A stretch of DNA of 64,000 nucleotides from Amaurobius ferox (Eukaryota > Arthropoda > Arachnida > Araneae > Amaurobiidae), in contig OX578133.1 in assembly GCA_951213105.1 (NCBI GenBank), forward strand, positions 144,722,051 to 144,786,050, read 5' to 3'. A program made the position numbers and the translations under genes. This document shows positions 23,411 to 33,993 of the stretch, in pieces. The first letter of the stretch is position 1. Each line of letters opens with the position of its first letter. The notes beneath the pieces are model-generated. The model saw only the letters and a list, made by a program, of their open reading frames with translations. It searched no databases and had not been told where the DNA came from.

Positions 23411-24164
23411 TCATATAAAATGACTATTTTTGCAAAAAATTTTAACACAATTATATTTTAAAGTCTTTTTATTGAATTTTGACAACAAATATTCGAAAAA
23501 TAAAGGTGTTCTCTTGAGGATTTCAAAATTTATTGATTAGAAAAATTTATCAAATTTTATTCTATTTGCTGAATTTGGTGGAAAGCGTTACATGTGAGAA
23601 TAAATAAAATTTACAATTTCCCAAGAACGACTCATAATAACTTCTAAACAATGGTGTACATTGACTTCGTGTTAAAAGTATTTACAAAGAATTAACTCAT
23701 TTGATAGTAGATAGTTTATTTTATTGATGACAAAATTTTGCTATAATATTTCTTTAAAAAAAAATTTCTTGAAATATCTGTTTCTCAGGATCTGCAATAG
23801 ATAGAATTAAGAGAATGACTAATTTGAATTCAGCATCGAATTCCAGAAAGGGTAGGGTTTCATAGGGAATTTTTGCTTCTGGTTTTCTCCATTTCCGGTT
23901 CAAAAATTTCCATTTTAAATTAAACTTCTATGTCTCAAAATTGGCTATAGATAAAGATCTTAGATCAGCAGTTTTGAACAGATGGTATAAACGTACCACT
24001 GGTGGTACTTGGATAACATATGCAACACTGAAAGAGGAATTAACATCAAATATAAAAAGTCACTGTTTTCAATTGATTAAAAAAATTGAATTGCACTTCT
24101 TAGAAGATAATGGGAAAGAAAAAAGGATGAGGAATCACTTTTCTTTAGATAAGGTGGCATTTAT
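23411..24164. other. AT-rich stretch, one unassigned open frame
   Basis: The frame at 23941-24231 (96 codons) has a Lys-rich product with NRWYKRTTGGTWITYATLKE. It looks like a fragment of a real protein but I do not know the family, and its 3' end runs into the dispersed repeat that follows. No promoter or splice evidence. Confidence 0.3.
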
Positions 24165-24635
24165 CCCAAAATATTATGTGCATATGAAAAGTGAACATCT
24201 TTCACAACAGTTAATACATTTTTTTTTTTAATTTTATGTGATTTTTATTCAATCTGTTTGAAAAATGTGCAATATCTCAAGAACGGTTCATTCTAGTGGA
24301 TTTTGATTATCTGGTGTTTTTTCAAAATTTCATTTAAAAATATGGAGCTGTTTTGGACATTCGATTGCATTTAAAAACAATAGGCTTCCAGTTTTCACTG
24401 ATAGCAATTTTTGTACAAAATTTCATTCAAATCGCTCCATTCGTTCATGATAGATTGTCTCAACAGGCTTAGTGACACACTGACTCTCGCACACGCACAC
24501 ACACACATACACACAGACATCACTTTAATAACGTTCGATTCGTGTTCAGGGATGCTTGAAATGTGCACTCCCGTCGAAAACTTGAATTCGAATTTTCGAC
24601 GCCGTCGCAATACTTTCCTTGTACATTATACTATG
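24165..24635 (+). mobile_element. Dispersed repeat, copy interrupted by the Gypsy element
   Basis: Contains CATATGAAAAGTGAACATCT, then CAATATCTCAAGAACGGTTC, a CA-rich stretch (24485-24515) and ACAGACATCACTTTAATAA, as in the copies at ~49145-49440 and ~56570-57059. It ends in ATACTTTCCTTGTACATTAT just before the Gypsy LTR at 24636. In the other copies this is the first half of a terminal hairpin, so the LTR element appears to have landed in the hairpin loop. Confidence 0.65.
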
Positions 24636-24812
24636 TGTAATGCCAGAAATCAAAAAATATTAATATTTAATCAAACACGGGGTATAGTCGAATCGCGCAG
24701 ACAAGAAGTCTGCATTCCTAGCCAAAAGCCGGATTAAGAAGATGATTATGGATCGAGAGGAGACGAGAAATTTGCATTCCAGAGAGGTGTGGTACGTGGA
24801 CTGTCTGGAGGA
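24636..24812 (+). repeat. 5' LTR fragment of the Gypsy element
   Basis: The first ~177 bp match the 3' LTR from 27246 (for example AATCAAACACGGGG and CCAGAGAGGTGTGG). The remaining ~340 bp of LTR, primer site and 5' coding part are lost at the deletion junction. Confidence 0.8.
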
Positions 24813-25315
24813 GGAATCCGGCAGAGAAGCGTTATTCGGCGATCAAGCTAGAATTATTAGCGATACAAGCATTACTGCAGCACTTTAGAGAATATCTGTT
24901 TGGAAGGAGTTTTACATTACTAAGGGACGCAAAATCTCTTATGTACTACATAAAATTAGATAAAATGCCAAATATCATATCGAGGTGGATCATTGACATA
25001 AGTCAATATGATTTTAAATTCAAATACCAAAAAGGTGAAAATAACGCAAGTGATTATTGCTCGAGATACGTGTTTGACAACAAGAATCAAATTAAATTTG
25101 TAAATACATTATTCAAAAATGATGAGATTAATGTGGAAAAAATATTAGAGCAACAAATGATAGATGAAAAATTAATGAAAATTAGAGAGGAATTACAAAA
25201 TGGAAGAAACCCATATCACAATGATAAGGTACACTATATTGATAGCCAAAGTAAACTGTTAATGGTAAAGAAGGGAAATAAAATACAATCATATAGGAAA
25301 ATAAATGAAAATTAG
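24813..25315 (+). pseudogene. Gypsy polyprotein remnant: RNase H region
   Basis: The frame is open from the LTR junction to the stop at 25313-25315. It has NPAEKRYSAIKLELLAI, then an HFREYLFGRSFTLL stretch and, ~50 residues on, an ISRWIIDISQYDFKFKYQKG stretch, the usual end of Gypsy RNase H followed by the connection to integrase. The normally conserved Asp of the TDHK-like motif reads RDAK here, so catalysis would be impaired. It is separated from the reverse transcriptase by the deletion at its 5' end. Confidence 0.75.
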
Positions 25316-26425
25316 ATTGTAATACCGCACTCATTAATGGGTAAAATAATTTAAATTGCACATTTCCCTCATTTCGGAGTTAAAAAGACATATCAATTAT
25401 TGTCAAAAAAATATTTTTGGATAGGGGGCTTTCCAAGTTGTGGAAAATTTTTGTAAGTCATGTAATCAATGTTTGTCAGTAAAACATAAGAATATCCCAC
25501 CAGCCAGATTTCAGGCTATGCCAGAAATTTTAAAACCAGGTATATATTTACAACTGGATTGCGTAGGAAAACTACCGCGCAGTAGTAAAGATAATAATTT
25601 TGTAATATAGACACAACTATAGACATGTTTTCAAGATACCTTGAGGCGCATGCAGTCAGAGGCATTACTGCGAAAACAATAGTGTTAATTAACAATTTTC
25701 ATGACAACTTATGGAGTTCCAAATATAATTCAAAGTGATAATGCTCAAATTTTTAGGAGTAAAGAATACATTGATTTTACAAATTCCTTAAATACTGAAA
25801 GACGATACAGTTCAGTTTACTTCCCAAACTCTTTAGGTCGTTGCGAAAGAGTACATAGAGACATGAAATAATGTATAATGTGTTTATAAAAGACTACGTT
25901 TGAATGGGATGATTCCTTACAATAGTTTAAATTTTATGTAAATAACACTATTAACAGTTATACAGGATTTAAGCTTTCATTCCTGTTCTATCTCAGAGAT
26001 TTATCAGTGCCATTTGAGAATATTAAACAAACAAACATGCCAAGTAAGGAAAAAATTGATATAATGTATGATGATATAAGTAATTCTAAAAATTATGTGG
26101 CACAGCATTTAAAAAATATAGACAAAATCGTGAAAGACGCATCCGAACAACAAAAGATTATAAATTACAAGCAAATAAAGAAATATAAAATAGTGAGAAA
26201 ATATTATATATATTAATAGGAGCTACAGTCTACCTCTCTAAAAAAGTTCTTAAAACTAAAGGTATTAGAGGATTGATATGAAGGACCATTCAGAATTACG
26301 AAATTGGTCCGAAATAATAATGTTATAATATGTCTTAAAAGTGATGAAAATAAAACTTATAAAGTGCACGTAAATAAACTAATAAACTATACATGGCAGC
26401 TGAGTGAAAACAATATTTAAAAAAT
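25316..26425 (+). pseudogene. Gypsy integrase and GPY/F-like region, multiply broken
   Basis: Following two in-frame stops, a zinc-binding HHCC region (HFPHFG near 25365-25382, CKSCNQC near 25455-25475) leads to a DDE core. The core Asp motifs (LQLDC near 25549, QSDNAQ near 25733) and the final Glu (GRCERVH near 25834) lie in different frames. A short open frame at 26007-26216 covers the spacer after the core, and a GPY/F-like patch (GPFRITKL near 26285, KVHVNKLIN near 26360-26385) ends the region. The family is clear; function is lost. Confidence 0.75.
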
Positions 26426-27227
26426 AGTGAAGAAGCGATGCAAACCAGGACAAAGAAATAAATCAAAATGAGAAAGCGATTAGAAATATGTACCAAAATG
26501 AGGATATCGAAGGGAATGTAACTAGAAGAAAACAATTGTACTATGAAGATGATAGAAATGATGAGGAAGCTGTTTATAATAAAGGGCCCATTGGAAAAGC
26601 TTATCTATGTAAGTAGACAATTAAATCTTAATATCTGCAGGCAGATAATAAGCAATTCTATTGTAAACTTATAAAAAATAGTTTTTAATTTCAATTAACT
26701 GTTAAATAAACGAAATAGCAAGATTAAGGAAAATGAGGAATTTAATTAATAAATAATATGAGTGATATATAATTCAAACATAAAAAAAAATCAGAAGTTT
26801 TAATTGCACTACAGTATGTATAAAGTGAAATGATAAACAAGAAAATGTATGATAATAATAAAGCAATGAATGATATTATGTAATTTTATTTTGTTTAAAA
26901 TAATTCTGTGAAAGGAGAAACGAAAATTATACATGACTAATAATGTATCAAAATTTATAATTTTAATATTACATAAAAGACTATGTTAATAATCCTCATA
27001 TAGTTTACGGTACAGTATGAGTCTAAAGGACATTCTCATGCACAGTATGTCAAGTATGAAATATGGAGTAACTTGACAATGAACTAGCTGTCAGCTGTAC
27101 TTTTACGAGTGTGAAAGAGTAACTCTCGGTTTCCTTAGCAATGTTGATGAACTTGTGTATTTTCCATGATGAACTCAATGTCTTAGCGCTGTGATGAACT
27201 TTTGGAAGAATAACTTTCGGGATTTTT

Positions 27228-27245
27228 TTTGCGGCGGAGTGAGAA
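27228..27245 (+). other. Polypurine-tract-like site before the 3' LTR
   Basis: GGCGGAGTGAGAA sits immediately upstream of the LTR start TGTAATGCC, the expected position for the plus-strand primer of an LTR element. Confidence 0.55.
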
Positions 27246-27765
27246 TGTAATGCCAGAAATCAAAAAATATTAATATTTAATCAAACACGGGGATAGTTGA
27301 ATCGCACAGACAAGAAGTATGCATCCCAAACCAAAAGCCGGATTAAGAAGAGGATTATGGATCCAGCGGAGATGAGAAGTCTGCATTCCAGAGAGGTGTG
27401 GCACTTGGACTGTCTGAAGGAGGAAAAGTATATATATAACCACGGTAACAAAAAAGAAAACATTCATATATTGAGAGTGATGGATGTGAGAGAGGTTTAA
27501 GAGCCAGCAATAGTTGGTTTTCAGTTGGATTTTGTATGAGTGCCTTGTACGATGAGGAGAACTTCAAAATTACATCTTGTGATCCAGATGTGGAAATATG
27601 TATGGAGATTATTTATGCTTTTGACTCGGCATGGTGAAAAGATCTCATCAAGTACTGTACTATTAATGACTATGTGAGGATCATACAATTATCCTAAATT
27701 TACCAATAATGATTAAATTGTCCCACCAAGTGTTCCAACCAAATATTACAAAGTCTGGCATTACT
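27246..27765 (+). repeat. 3' LTR of the Gypsy element
   Basis: Starts TGTAATGCCAGA and ends TCTGGCATTACT, a terminal inverted repeat with one mismatch, giving ~520 bp. The right end cannot be checked against the 5' LTR because that copy is truncated. I found no clear target-site duplication. Confidence 0.6.
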
Positions 27766-28190
27766 TCTCGCTAATTACTTTTAATATGTGTCAGAAGACG
27801 AAACATATTCTTTATAATGTTAAATATAACGCTGTAAACTGATAATGTGTAATTGAATAAAATTGAAGACCTTTCTATTTACCTTTAAATCTAACTTTGG
27901 ATTTCTGTAAAATTATTACAATTATTAATCATCCCGATATGCTGATAATAGGTGGGTTTTGCGGCCACCAAAGCAATGTACTAAACTACTAATGGCTGTG
28001 GTTAATAAACTTAACTGCACTTTAAAGAGGTGCATGCATTATTAAGATTTTAGAATTAAGTATAAAATGAAATCGGCATACTATGCATGTAAGGGAAGTA
28101 ATAATTCTAAACTTGAGTAAAGTAGTAAAAGGCTTACTGACTGTTATTTTTTCACAATGAAAATTTAAATTATTCTATTTTCAGTTAATA
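27766..28190. other. Non-coding spacer, nothing recognised
   Basis: AT-rich sequence between the Gypsy LTR and the first tRNA-like module. No supported feature. Confidence 0.5.
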
Positions 28191-30110
28191 TCTAGTGGTT
28201 AAAGACTTGCGCAAGTCTGTTGATAGAAGGTTCTGTTCTCTTATCAAAGGCAATGTTTTCAATTACAGTTTCAAATACTAAATGAACAATGTTCTCAGGG
28301 TAAAATATTTTGTGAGTTCTGTCCCAGATTTCTTCTAATCGCCTATCTAGTGAAAGCTTGATATAGTTAAAGAAATATAAAATTGAAACGCTTGCCGTAG
28401 CGCCGTGGTAAAGTTCCGCGGTAAGAGCGTGAAACGAACATTTTCTTCGAAGATTCTGTCCCCCGCGAAATTTAGCCCTATTTTTTCAGATTATTTAAAC
28501 AGACACGTTAACATGTTAGTTCGGGTTCAAGTCAGATGATGATTGAGCATTTCCCGTTCGGATATTGCTCAACATTAATAAAGGAAAAAGTTATCCAAAT
28601 CATTAATAGAAGAAGTCCTTGAATGCTGCATTTCAATTTAGAATTTTATATGTACAAAAAAGATATCAAAATCTTATGTAATATTTTCAATTTTTAATTA
28701 CAAAATATAATGGAAATTGGATATAACATCTAATTTTATACTCAGTATATAATTCTAAACTAAAATGTTGCATTCAAGGGCTTCCTAGCTCAGTTCTTAG
28801 TTTCAGTCAATTTTGTATTTCAAACAATCTAGTGGTTATAGGCATGGTCAACGAACACGAAGGTCTGCTGATAGCGAGCTCTGTCCTCACATAAAATGTA
28901 ATACTTTACTTTTATTACAGTTTTTAATAAATGAACAATGTTTTCAGGATAGAAGATTTTCTGGGTTCTGCCCTCGATTTATTCTAATCGTCTATCCAGT
29001 GAAAACTGGTTATATGTAAAGTAATGTAAAATTACAACTCCATTTGTAGCGCCATCGTAAAGTGCGCCGTAACAGCTTGAATCAAATGTTTTCGTCGAGG
29101 ATTATTTTAGCCGCATTTTTTCAGAATATTTAAACCGACAGATATTAGTTCGGGTTCAAATCAGAAGATAATCGAGCATTTCCCGTACGGATGTTGCTCA
29201 TCATTAACGAAGGGGGGAAATGATCCAGGTAGTCCTTGAATGCTACATTTCAATTTAGAATTTTATATGTAAAACGTCAAAATCTCATGTACTATTTTCA
29301 AATTTCAATTACAAAATAAAGGGAAATTGGATATAACATCTAATTTTATCCCCTTTATATAATTCTAAACTAAAATGTAGCATTCAAGCGCTTCCAGGCT
29401 CTTTCTTTTATTTTTCATAATGAAAACTTAAATAGTTCTTAGTTTCAATCAATCGCGTATTTCAAACGGTCTAGCGATTATAGGCTAGATCAACGAACAC
29501 GAACGTCTGTCTCAATAATCCCTAGTTACTTATAATTTTATGACTTAAACGGTCTATTGGTTATGGACTTGATGATCAAGTGCACGGGTGTATTGATAGT
29601 GAGTTCTGTCCTAAGATCAACTGCAATGGCTTTTTGTTTTATCGAATAGAGTTTCTGAGCTTTTATTAATCAGACGCTTATAAAAGTTTAATTAAAAATA
29701 TTTATGATCGCCAGCGTGTGAACTGGCTGACTCAGTGGTCGTATTGTATAATTCCAATTCAAGAGGCTGTTGTTCGAGTCCGTTAATTCCACTCGCGTTA
29801 GGTGTAGGGTTGTTTATGTGCATTTTTAAAACAATTTCTCCTGTAAGTTTGAATAGATTAATAAGGGTCTCTCTAACGTGAACTGGATGATCAAATGGTC
29901 ATATTGTCTGTTCCAAATTCAAAAGCTAGGGTTCGAGTCCGTACCCTGGTATAGCTATTAGATTCATTTTGGTTTCTGTACATTTACTGATCAACTTATT
30001 TAAACGAACATGTTAAAATGTTAGTTCAGATTCAAATCAGAAGATAATCGAGCATTTTCCGTCCGGTTATTGCTCATCATTAATAAAGGAATAAAATGAT
30101 CCAGGAAATC
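28191..30110 (+). repeat. Diverged modules left of the tRNA-like array
   Basis: These are relatives of the parts used in the array. M2-type on + : 28191-28250, 28829-28900, 29466-29520, 29545-29612 (TCTAGTGGTTAWAG ... GAGTTCTGTCC). M1-type on + : 28390-28480 (TAGCGCCGTGGTAAAG ... GATTCTGTCCCC) and 29046-29110. T1-type on + : 29714-29800 (GACTCAGTGGTC ... TGTTCGAGTCC) and 29878-29950. Palindromes: ~28612-28790 and ~29230-29395. The M modules are on + here but on - inside the array. The 28813-29019 frame is a by-product. Confidence 0.7.
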
Positions 30111-30265
30111 CTTGAATGCTACATTTCAATTTAGAATTGTGTATGTAAGAAGTCAAAATATTTTGTAATATTTGCAATTTTCTATTATAAAATATAATGG
30201 AAATTGGGTATATCATCTTATTTTATCCTCTTTATATGATTCTAAATTAAAATTTAGCATTCAAG
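30111..30265. repeat. Module P: 155-bp imperfect palindrome (unit 1)
   Basis: Starts CTTGAATGCTACATTTCAAT and ends ATTTAGCATTCAAG; the two ends are near-complements over ~45 bp, with a second nested pairing around CAATTTTC/GGAAATTG. The same palindrome occurs in every unit, in the left flank (~28612, ~29230), and as halves at ~47450, ~48000, ~48190 and ~53425. It looks like a MITE-type or fold-back unit captured by the satellite. The recurrent + frame at 30172-30393 and its equivalents just cross it. Confidence 0.7.
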
Positions 30266-30337
30266 TGATTCCTCGATCTTTTTTTTTTATTTTCCATGTT
30301 AAGTTAAGTTTAAATAAGTCAATAAAGGTTCCCATTA

Positions 30338-30415
30338 TGTGTCCTGGCTGGCTCAGTGGTTACGTTGTCTGTATAGAAATCCGGAGGCTGTGAGTTCGAG
30401 TCTATCCTCTCTCGT
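30338..30415 (+). repeat. Module T2: tRNA-like (unit 1)
   Basis: A-box TGGCTCAGTGG at 30349-30359 and B-box GTTCGAGTC at 30394-30402 both match the tRNA consensus. The ends do not form an acceptor stem, so it is a tRNA-derived module and not a tRNA gene. Confidence 0.7.
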
Positions 30416-30507
30416 TGAGAATAGCGATTTCCGTCGTTTTGGTTTCTATGCTTTTACTGATCAGTCTCTCCTTTAAGTTTAAATAGATTAATTAGAATCT
30501 TCTGTTT

Positions 30508-30580
30508 GTGAGCTACCTGGCCTAGTGCTCATGTTGTTCTTGTCCGGCTGCATAGACCGTGGGTTCGAGCCCATTGCTTC
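30508..30580 (+). repeat. Module T3: tRNA-like (unit 1)
   Basis: A-box TGGCCTAGTGC at 30518-30528 and B-box GTTCGAGCC at 30563-30571. It is followed by a T-rich run (TTCTTTTTCTG) that could stop RNA polymerase III. Confidence 0.7.
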
Positions 30581-30651
30581 GTTTTCGTATCTGTTCTTTT
30601 TCTGATTGGTCTCTCCGTTAAGTTTAAATAGATTAATTTGGAGTTACTTTT

Positions 30652-30726
30652 CGTTAGCTGGCTGGCTTAGTGGTCATGTTGCATGTTTTCAATTTCAGCT
30701 GCAGTTGGTTCGAGCCCGTCCACCCG
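30652..30726 (+). repeat. Module T4: tRNA-like (unit 1)
   Basis: A-box TGGCTTAGTGG at 30663-30673 and B-box GTTCGAGCC at 30708-30716. The 64-codon + frame that recurs in most units (30606-30800 here) runs across this module and is not a supported gene. Confidence 0.7.
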
Positions 30727-30790
30727 CAATGAGACGTTTGTGGTTTTCTGGATTTTGCATTAATAAAATTTATTTATTGCTGTTACTCGA

Positions 30791-30820
30791 CCGGAAGTGA
30801 CGTGCCGGAAGTGACGTCAC
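30791..30820 (+). promoter_or_regulatory. ETS/CRE-type composite site (unit 1), with a partial duplicate
   Basis: CCGGAAGTGACGTCAC at 30805-30820, preceded by CCGGAAGTGACGTG. CCGGAAGT is the ETS-family core and TGACGTCA the CREB/ATF core; fused sites of this type are known strong promoter elements in animals. The site recurs at 32744, 34684, 36652, 38584, 40568, 42562, 44516 and 46485 without change. A role here is inference. Confidence 0.5.
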
Positions 30821-30883
30821 TTTTTGTTCACCTATGAAAGAGTGAAGAAAAGAGATGTGTTGAATTAAAAAATACATAACATT

Positions 30884-31231
30884 TTATGACTTCGTTGACG
30901 GAGTCACGTGGGGCAAAACAAGCCCTGCACGAACTTTAGACGAGGAAGGGTGGAAGCGCGACACCGAAGCCAGCAGGCCCGTAGAGAAACCCCACCAGCA
31001 ACGGTGAAGCTCAACCACCGCTCGTCCTCCATCTCGTGCAGATAATTTAGTAAGAAATAAGAAAGTTAAGAGAGGAAAGACAAAGACGAGAAAATCTAAT
31101 CCCCTGCCGCAAAGCCCTACACTATAACACCACAATCGTATTTTTTTATTTCCCAAGTGGGAAACGAACTCCGAACCTACACCCCCGCAACTCGACGCCC
31201 CAAGTCTCTCGGCCAAGAGGGCGACGACCAA
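30884..31231 (-). repeat. Module S: tRNA-like head plus ~250-bp body; 115-codon frame (unit 1)
   Basis: On the reverse strand the head has an A-box-like TTGGCCGAGAGAC (complement of 31204-31216) as in Leu/Ser tRNAs, then GGTTCGGAGTTCGTTTC as a weak B-box. A GC-rich body follows down to the TCACGTGG near 30902. This is the layout of a tRNA-derived SINE. A 115-codon frame stays open in units 1-8 (32823, 34763, 36731, 38663, 42641 and 44595 onward; 155 codons at 40647-41114 after an indel). Its product (N-terminal LLAERLGASSCGGVGSEF, a hydrophobic FLVFVFPLLTFLFLT stretch) resembles no family I know. Because the head is tRNA-like and units are homogenised, I think it is not a protein gene. Confidence 0.55.
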
Positions 31232-31304
31232 CTCTTCGATTTTGGAGTATTTAAGTTTAACATTTTAACATGTCTTCTTAAATAAAACTGAAGAAACACG
31301 GCTA

Positions 31305-31390
31305 AAATTGCCGGGGATAGAACCCTGGACAAAACTTTTGCTTTACGCAATTACCGCAGCACTTTACCGCTGTGCTACGAACGGCGTTGC
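31305..31390 (-). repeat. Module M1: tRNA-like (unit 1)
   Basis: On the reverse strand: A-box TAGCACAGCGGTAAAG (complement of 31362-31377; TAGCGCAGCGGTAAAG in most other units) and B-box GGTTCTATCCC (complement of ~31313-31323). Relatives lie on + at 28390 and 29046. Confidence 0.7.
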
Positions 31391-31529
31391 AAGACTATTT
31401 TATTTTAACTATCTAAATTTTTCATTGGAATGGCGATCAGAATAAATCTGAACAGAAAACCCTCAAAAGCTATTATCCTGACAGCATTGCTTATTAAAAA
31501 TTGTAATCGAAATATGCACCGCGTTTGTC

Positions 31530-31600
31530 TTGAGGACAGAACTCACTATCTACAGGTCTGCGCGTTCTCTGTCGAACACTTTAACCACTAGACCGTTTAA
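31530..31600 (-). repeat. Module M2: tRNA-like (unit 1)
   Basis: On the reverse strand: A-box-like TCTAGTGGTTAAAG (complement of 31579-31592) and B-box-like GAGTTCTGTCC (complement of ~31534-31544). In units 2-5 a 9-nt deletion removes most of this A-box (CACTTGACCG instead of CACTTTAACCACTAGACCG). Confidence 0.65.
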
Positions 31601-31749
31601 ACCACGAGTTAAACAGAAATTGCGAACTATTTAGGTTTTCATTGTTAAAAAATAAAATAAAAGAGCCAGGAACCCCTTGAATGCCATATTTTAGTTTAAA
31701 AATATATAAAAAGTATAGAAGCAGATGTTATATTCAATTTCCTTAAATT

Positions 31750-31812
31750 TTGAATAGATTAGTAAGGGATTAACAAGAGATTAAAAAGTTTGAATAGATT
31801 AATAAGGGTCTC
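31750..31812 (+). repeat. Nested VNTR, ~40-bp unit (unit 1, two copies)
   Basis: GAATAGATTARTAAGGGATT then a RAGAGATTAAAAAGTTT tail. There are two copies here and in units 2, 4, 7 and 8, and three in units 3, 5 and 6. The extra copy accounts for most of the longer unit lengths. Confidence 0.8.
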
Positions 31813-31814
31813 TC

Positions 31815-31890
31815 TCACGTGAACTGGATGGTGAAGTGGTCATATTGTCTGTTCCAATTTCAGAAACTAGGGTTCGAATCCGTCCACTCG
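31815..31890 (+). repeat. Module T1: tRNA-like (unit 1)
   Basis: A-box-like TGGATGGTGAAGTGG at ~31826-31840 and B-box GGTTCGAATCC at 31871-31881. After it come a spacer with TTTTGGTTTCTGTACTTTTAC and a small hairpin (GAGCATTTT...ATTGCTC, ~32003-32030) before the next palindrome. Confidence 0.7.
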
Positions 31891-32064
31891 CAGTGATTAT
31901 AGCTGTTAGACTAGATTCGTTTTGGTTTCTGTACTTTTACTGATCAACATATTTAAACGGACATGTTAAAATGTTAGTTCGGGTTCAAATCAGAAGATAA
32001 TCGAGCATTTTCCCTGCGGATATTGCTCATCATTAATAAAGGAATAAAAATGATCCAGGAAATC

Positions 32065-33993
32065 CTTGAATGCTACATTTCAATTTAGAATTGTGTATGT
32101 AAGAAGTCAAAATATTTTGTAATATTTGCAATTTTCTATTATAAAATATAATGGAAATTGGGTATATCATCTTATTTTATCCTCTTTATATGATTCTAAA
32201 TTAAAATTTAGCATTCAAGTGATTCCTCGATCTTTTTTTTTTAATTTCCATGTTAAGTTAAGTTTAAATAAGTCAATAAAGGTTCCCATTATGTGTCCTG
32301 GCTGGCTCAGTGGTTACGTTGTCTGTATAGAATTCCGGAGGCTGTGAGTTCGAGTCTATCCTCTCTCGTTGAGAATAGCGATTTCCGTCGTTTTGGTTTC
32401 TATGCTTTTACTGATCAGTCTCTCCTTTAAGTTTAAATAGATAAATTAGAATCTTCTGTTTGTGAGCTACCTGGCCTAGTGCTCATGTTGTTCTTGTCCG
32501 GCTGCATAGACTGTGGGTTCGAACCCATTGCTTCGTTTTCGTATCTGTTCTTTTTCTGATTGGTCTCTCCGTTAAGTTTAAATAGATTAATTTGGAGTTA
32601 CTTTTCGTTAGCTGGCTGGCTTAGTGGTCATGTTGCATGCTTTCAATTTCAGCTGCAGTTGGTTCGAGCCAGTCCACCCGCAATGAGACGTTTGTGGTTT
32701 TCTAGATTTTGCATTAATAAAATTTATTATTGCTGTTGCTCGACCGGAAGTGACGTCACTTTTTGTTCACCTATGAAAGAGTGAAGAAAAGAGATGTGTT
32801 GAATTAAAAAATACATGATATTTTATGACTTCGTTGACGGAGTCACGTGGGGCAAAACAAGCCCTGCACGAACTTTAGACGAGGAAGGGTGGAAGCGCGA
32901 CACCGAAGCCAGCAGGCCCGAAGAGAAACCCCACCAGCAACGGTGAAGCTCAACCACCGCTCGTCCTCCATCTCGTGCAGATAATTTAGTAAGAAATAAG
33001 AAAGTTAAGAGAGGAAAGACAAAGACGAGAAAATCTAATCCCCTGCCGCAAAGCCCTACACTATAACACCACAATCGTATTTTTTTATTTCCCAAGTGGG
33101 AAACGAACTCCGAACCTACACCCCCGCAACTGGACGCCCGAAGCCTCTCGGCCAAGAGGGCGACGACCAACTCTTCGATTTTGGAGTATTTAAGTTTAAC
33201 ATTTTAACATGTCTTCTTAAATAAAACTGAAGAAACACGGCTAAAATTGCCGGGGATAGAACCCTGGACAAAACTTTTGCTTTACGCAATTACCGCAGCA
33301 CTTTACCGCTGCGCTACGAACGGCGTTGAAAGACTATTTTATTTTAACTATCTAAATTTTTCATTGGAATGGCGATCAGAATAAATCTGAACAGAAAACC
33401 CTCAAAAGCTATTATCTGACAGCATTGCTTATTAAAAATTGTAATCGAAATATGCACCGCGTTTGTCTTGAGGACAGAACTCACTATCTACAGGTCTGCG
33501 CGTTCGCTGTCGAACACTTGACCGTTTAAACCACGAGTTAAACGGAAATTGCGAACTATTTAGGTTTTCATTGTTAAAAAATAAAAAAAAAGAGCCAGGA
33601 ACCCCTTGAATGCCATATTTAAGTTTAAAAATATATAAAAAGTATAGAAGCAGATGTTATATTCAATTTCCTTAAATTTTGAATAGATTAATAAGGGATT
33701 AACAAGATATTAAAAAGTTTGAATAGATTAATAAGGGTCTCTCTCACGTGAACTGGATGGTGAAGTGGTCATATTGTCTGTTCCAATTTCAGAAACTAGG
33801 GTTCGAATCCGTCCACTCGCAGTGATTATAGCTATTCGACTCGATTCGTTTTGGTTTCTGTACTTTTACTGATCAACTTATTTAAACGGACATGTTAAAA
33901 GGTTAGTTCGGGTTCAAATCAGAAGATAATCGAGCATTTTCCGTGCGGATATTGCTCATCATTAATAAAGGAATAAAAATGATCCAAGAAATC
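32065..33993. repeat. Array unit 2 (1929 bp)
   Basis: Same module order as unit 1. It lacks the partial ETS duplicate (single site at 32744-32759), has the 9-nt deletion in M2 (~33510-33520) and two VNTR copies. These two losses (about 16 + 9 nt) explain its being 25 bp shorter than unit 1. Confidence 0.85.

Larger units (their letters stand above)
24636..27765 (+). mobile_element. Gypsy-type LTR retrotransposon, internally deleted
   Basis: Two copies of a sequence beginning TGTAATGCCAGAAATC mark the LTRs (24636 and 27246). Between them lie RNase H, integrase and GPY/F-like regions in Gypsy order, all broken by stops and frameshifts. Gag, protease and most of reverse transcriptase are missing: the left LTR fuses directly to RNase H at ~24805-24815, through a shared GAGGAGGAA. 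It is a dead remnant. Confidence 0.8.

Noticed and set aside
30172..30393. 73-codon frame repeated in seven units
   Set aside because: It spans the palindrome and a tRNA-like module; conservation follows from unit homogenisation.
31305..31390. Real tRNA genes in the satellite units
   Set aside because: A- and B-box motifs are present, but the ends do not pair into an acceptor stem and no clear anticodon arm is seen, so I call them tRNA-like modules only.
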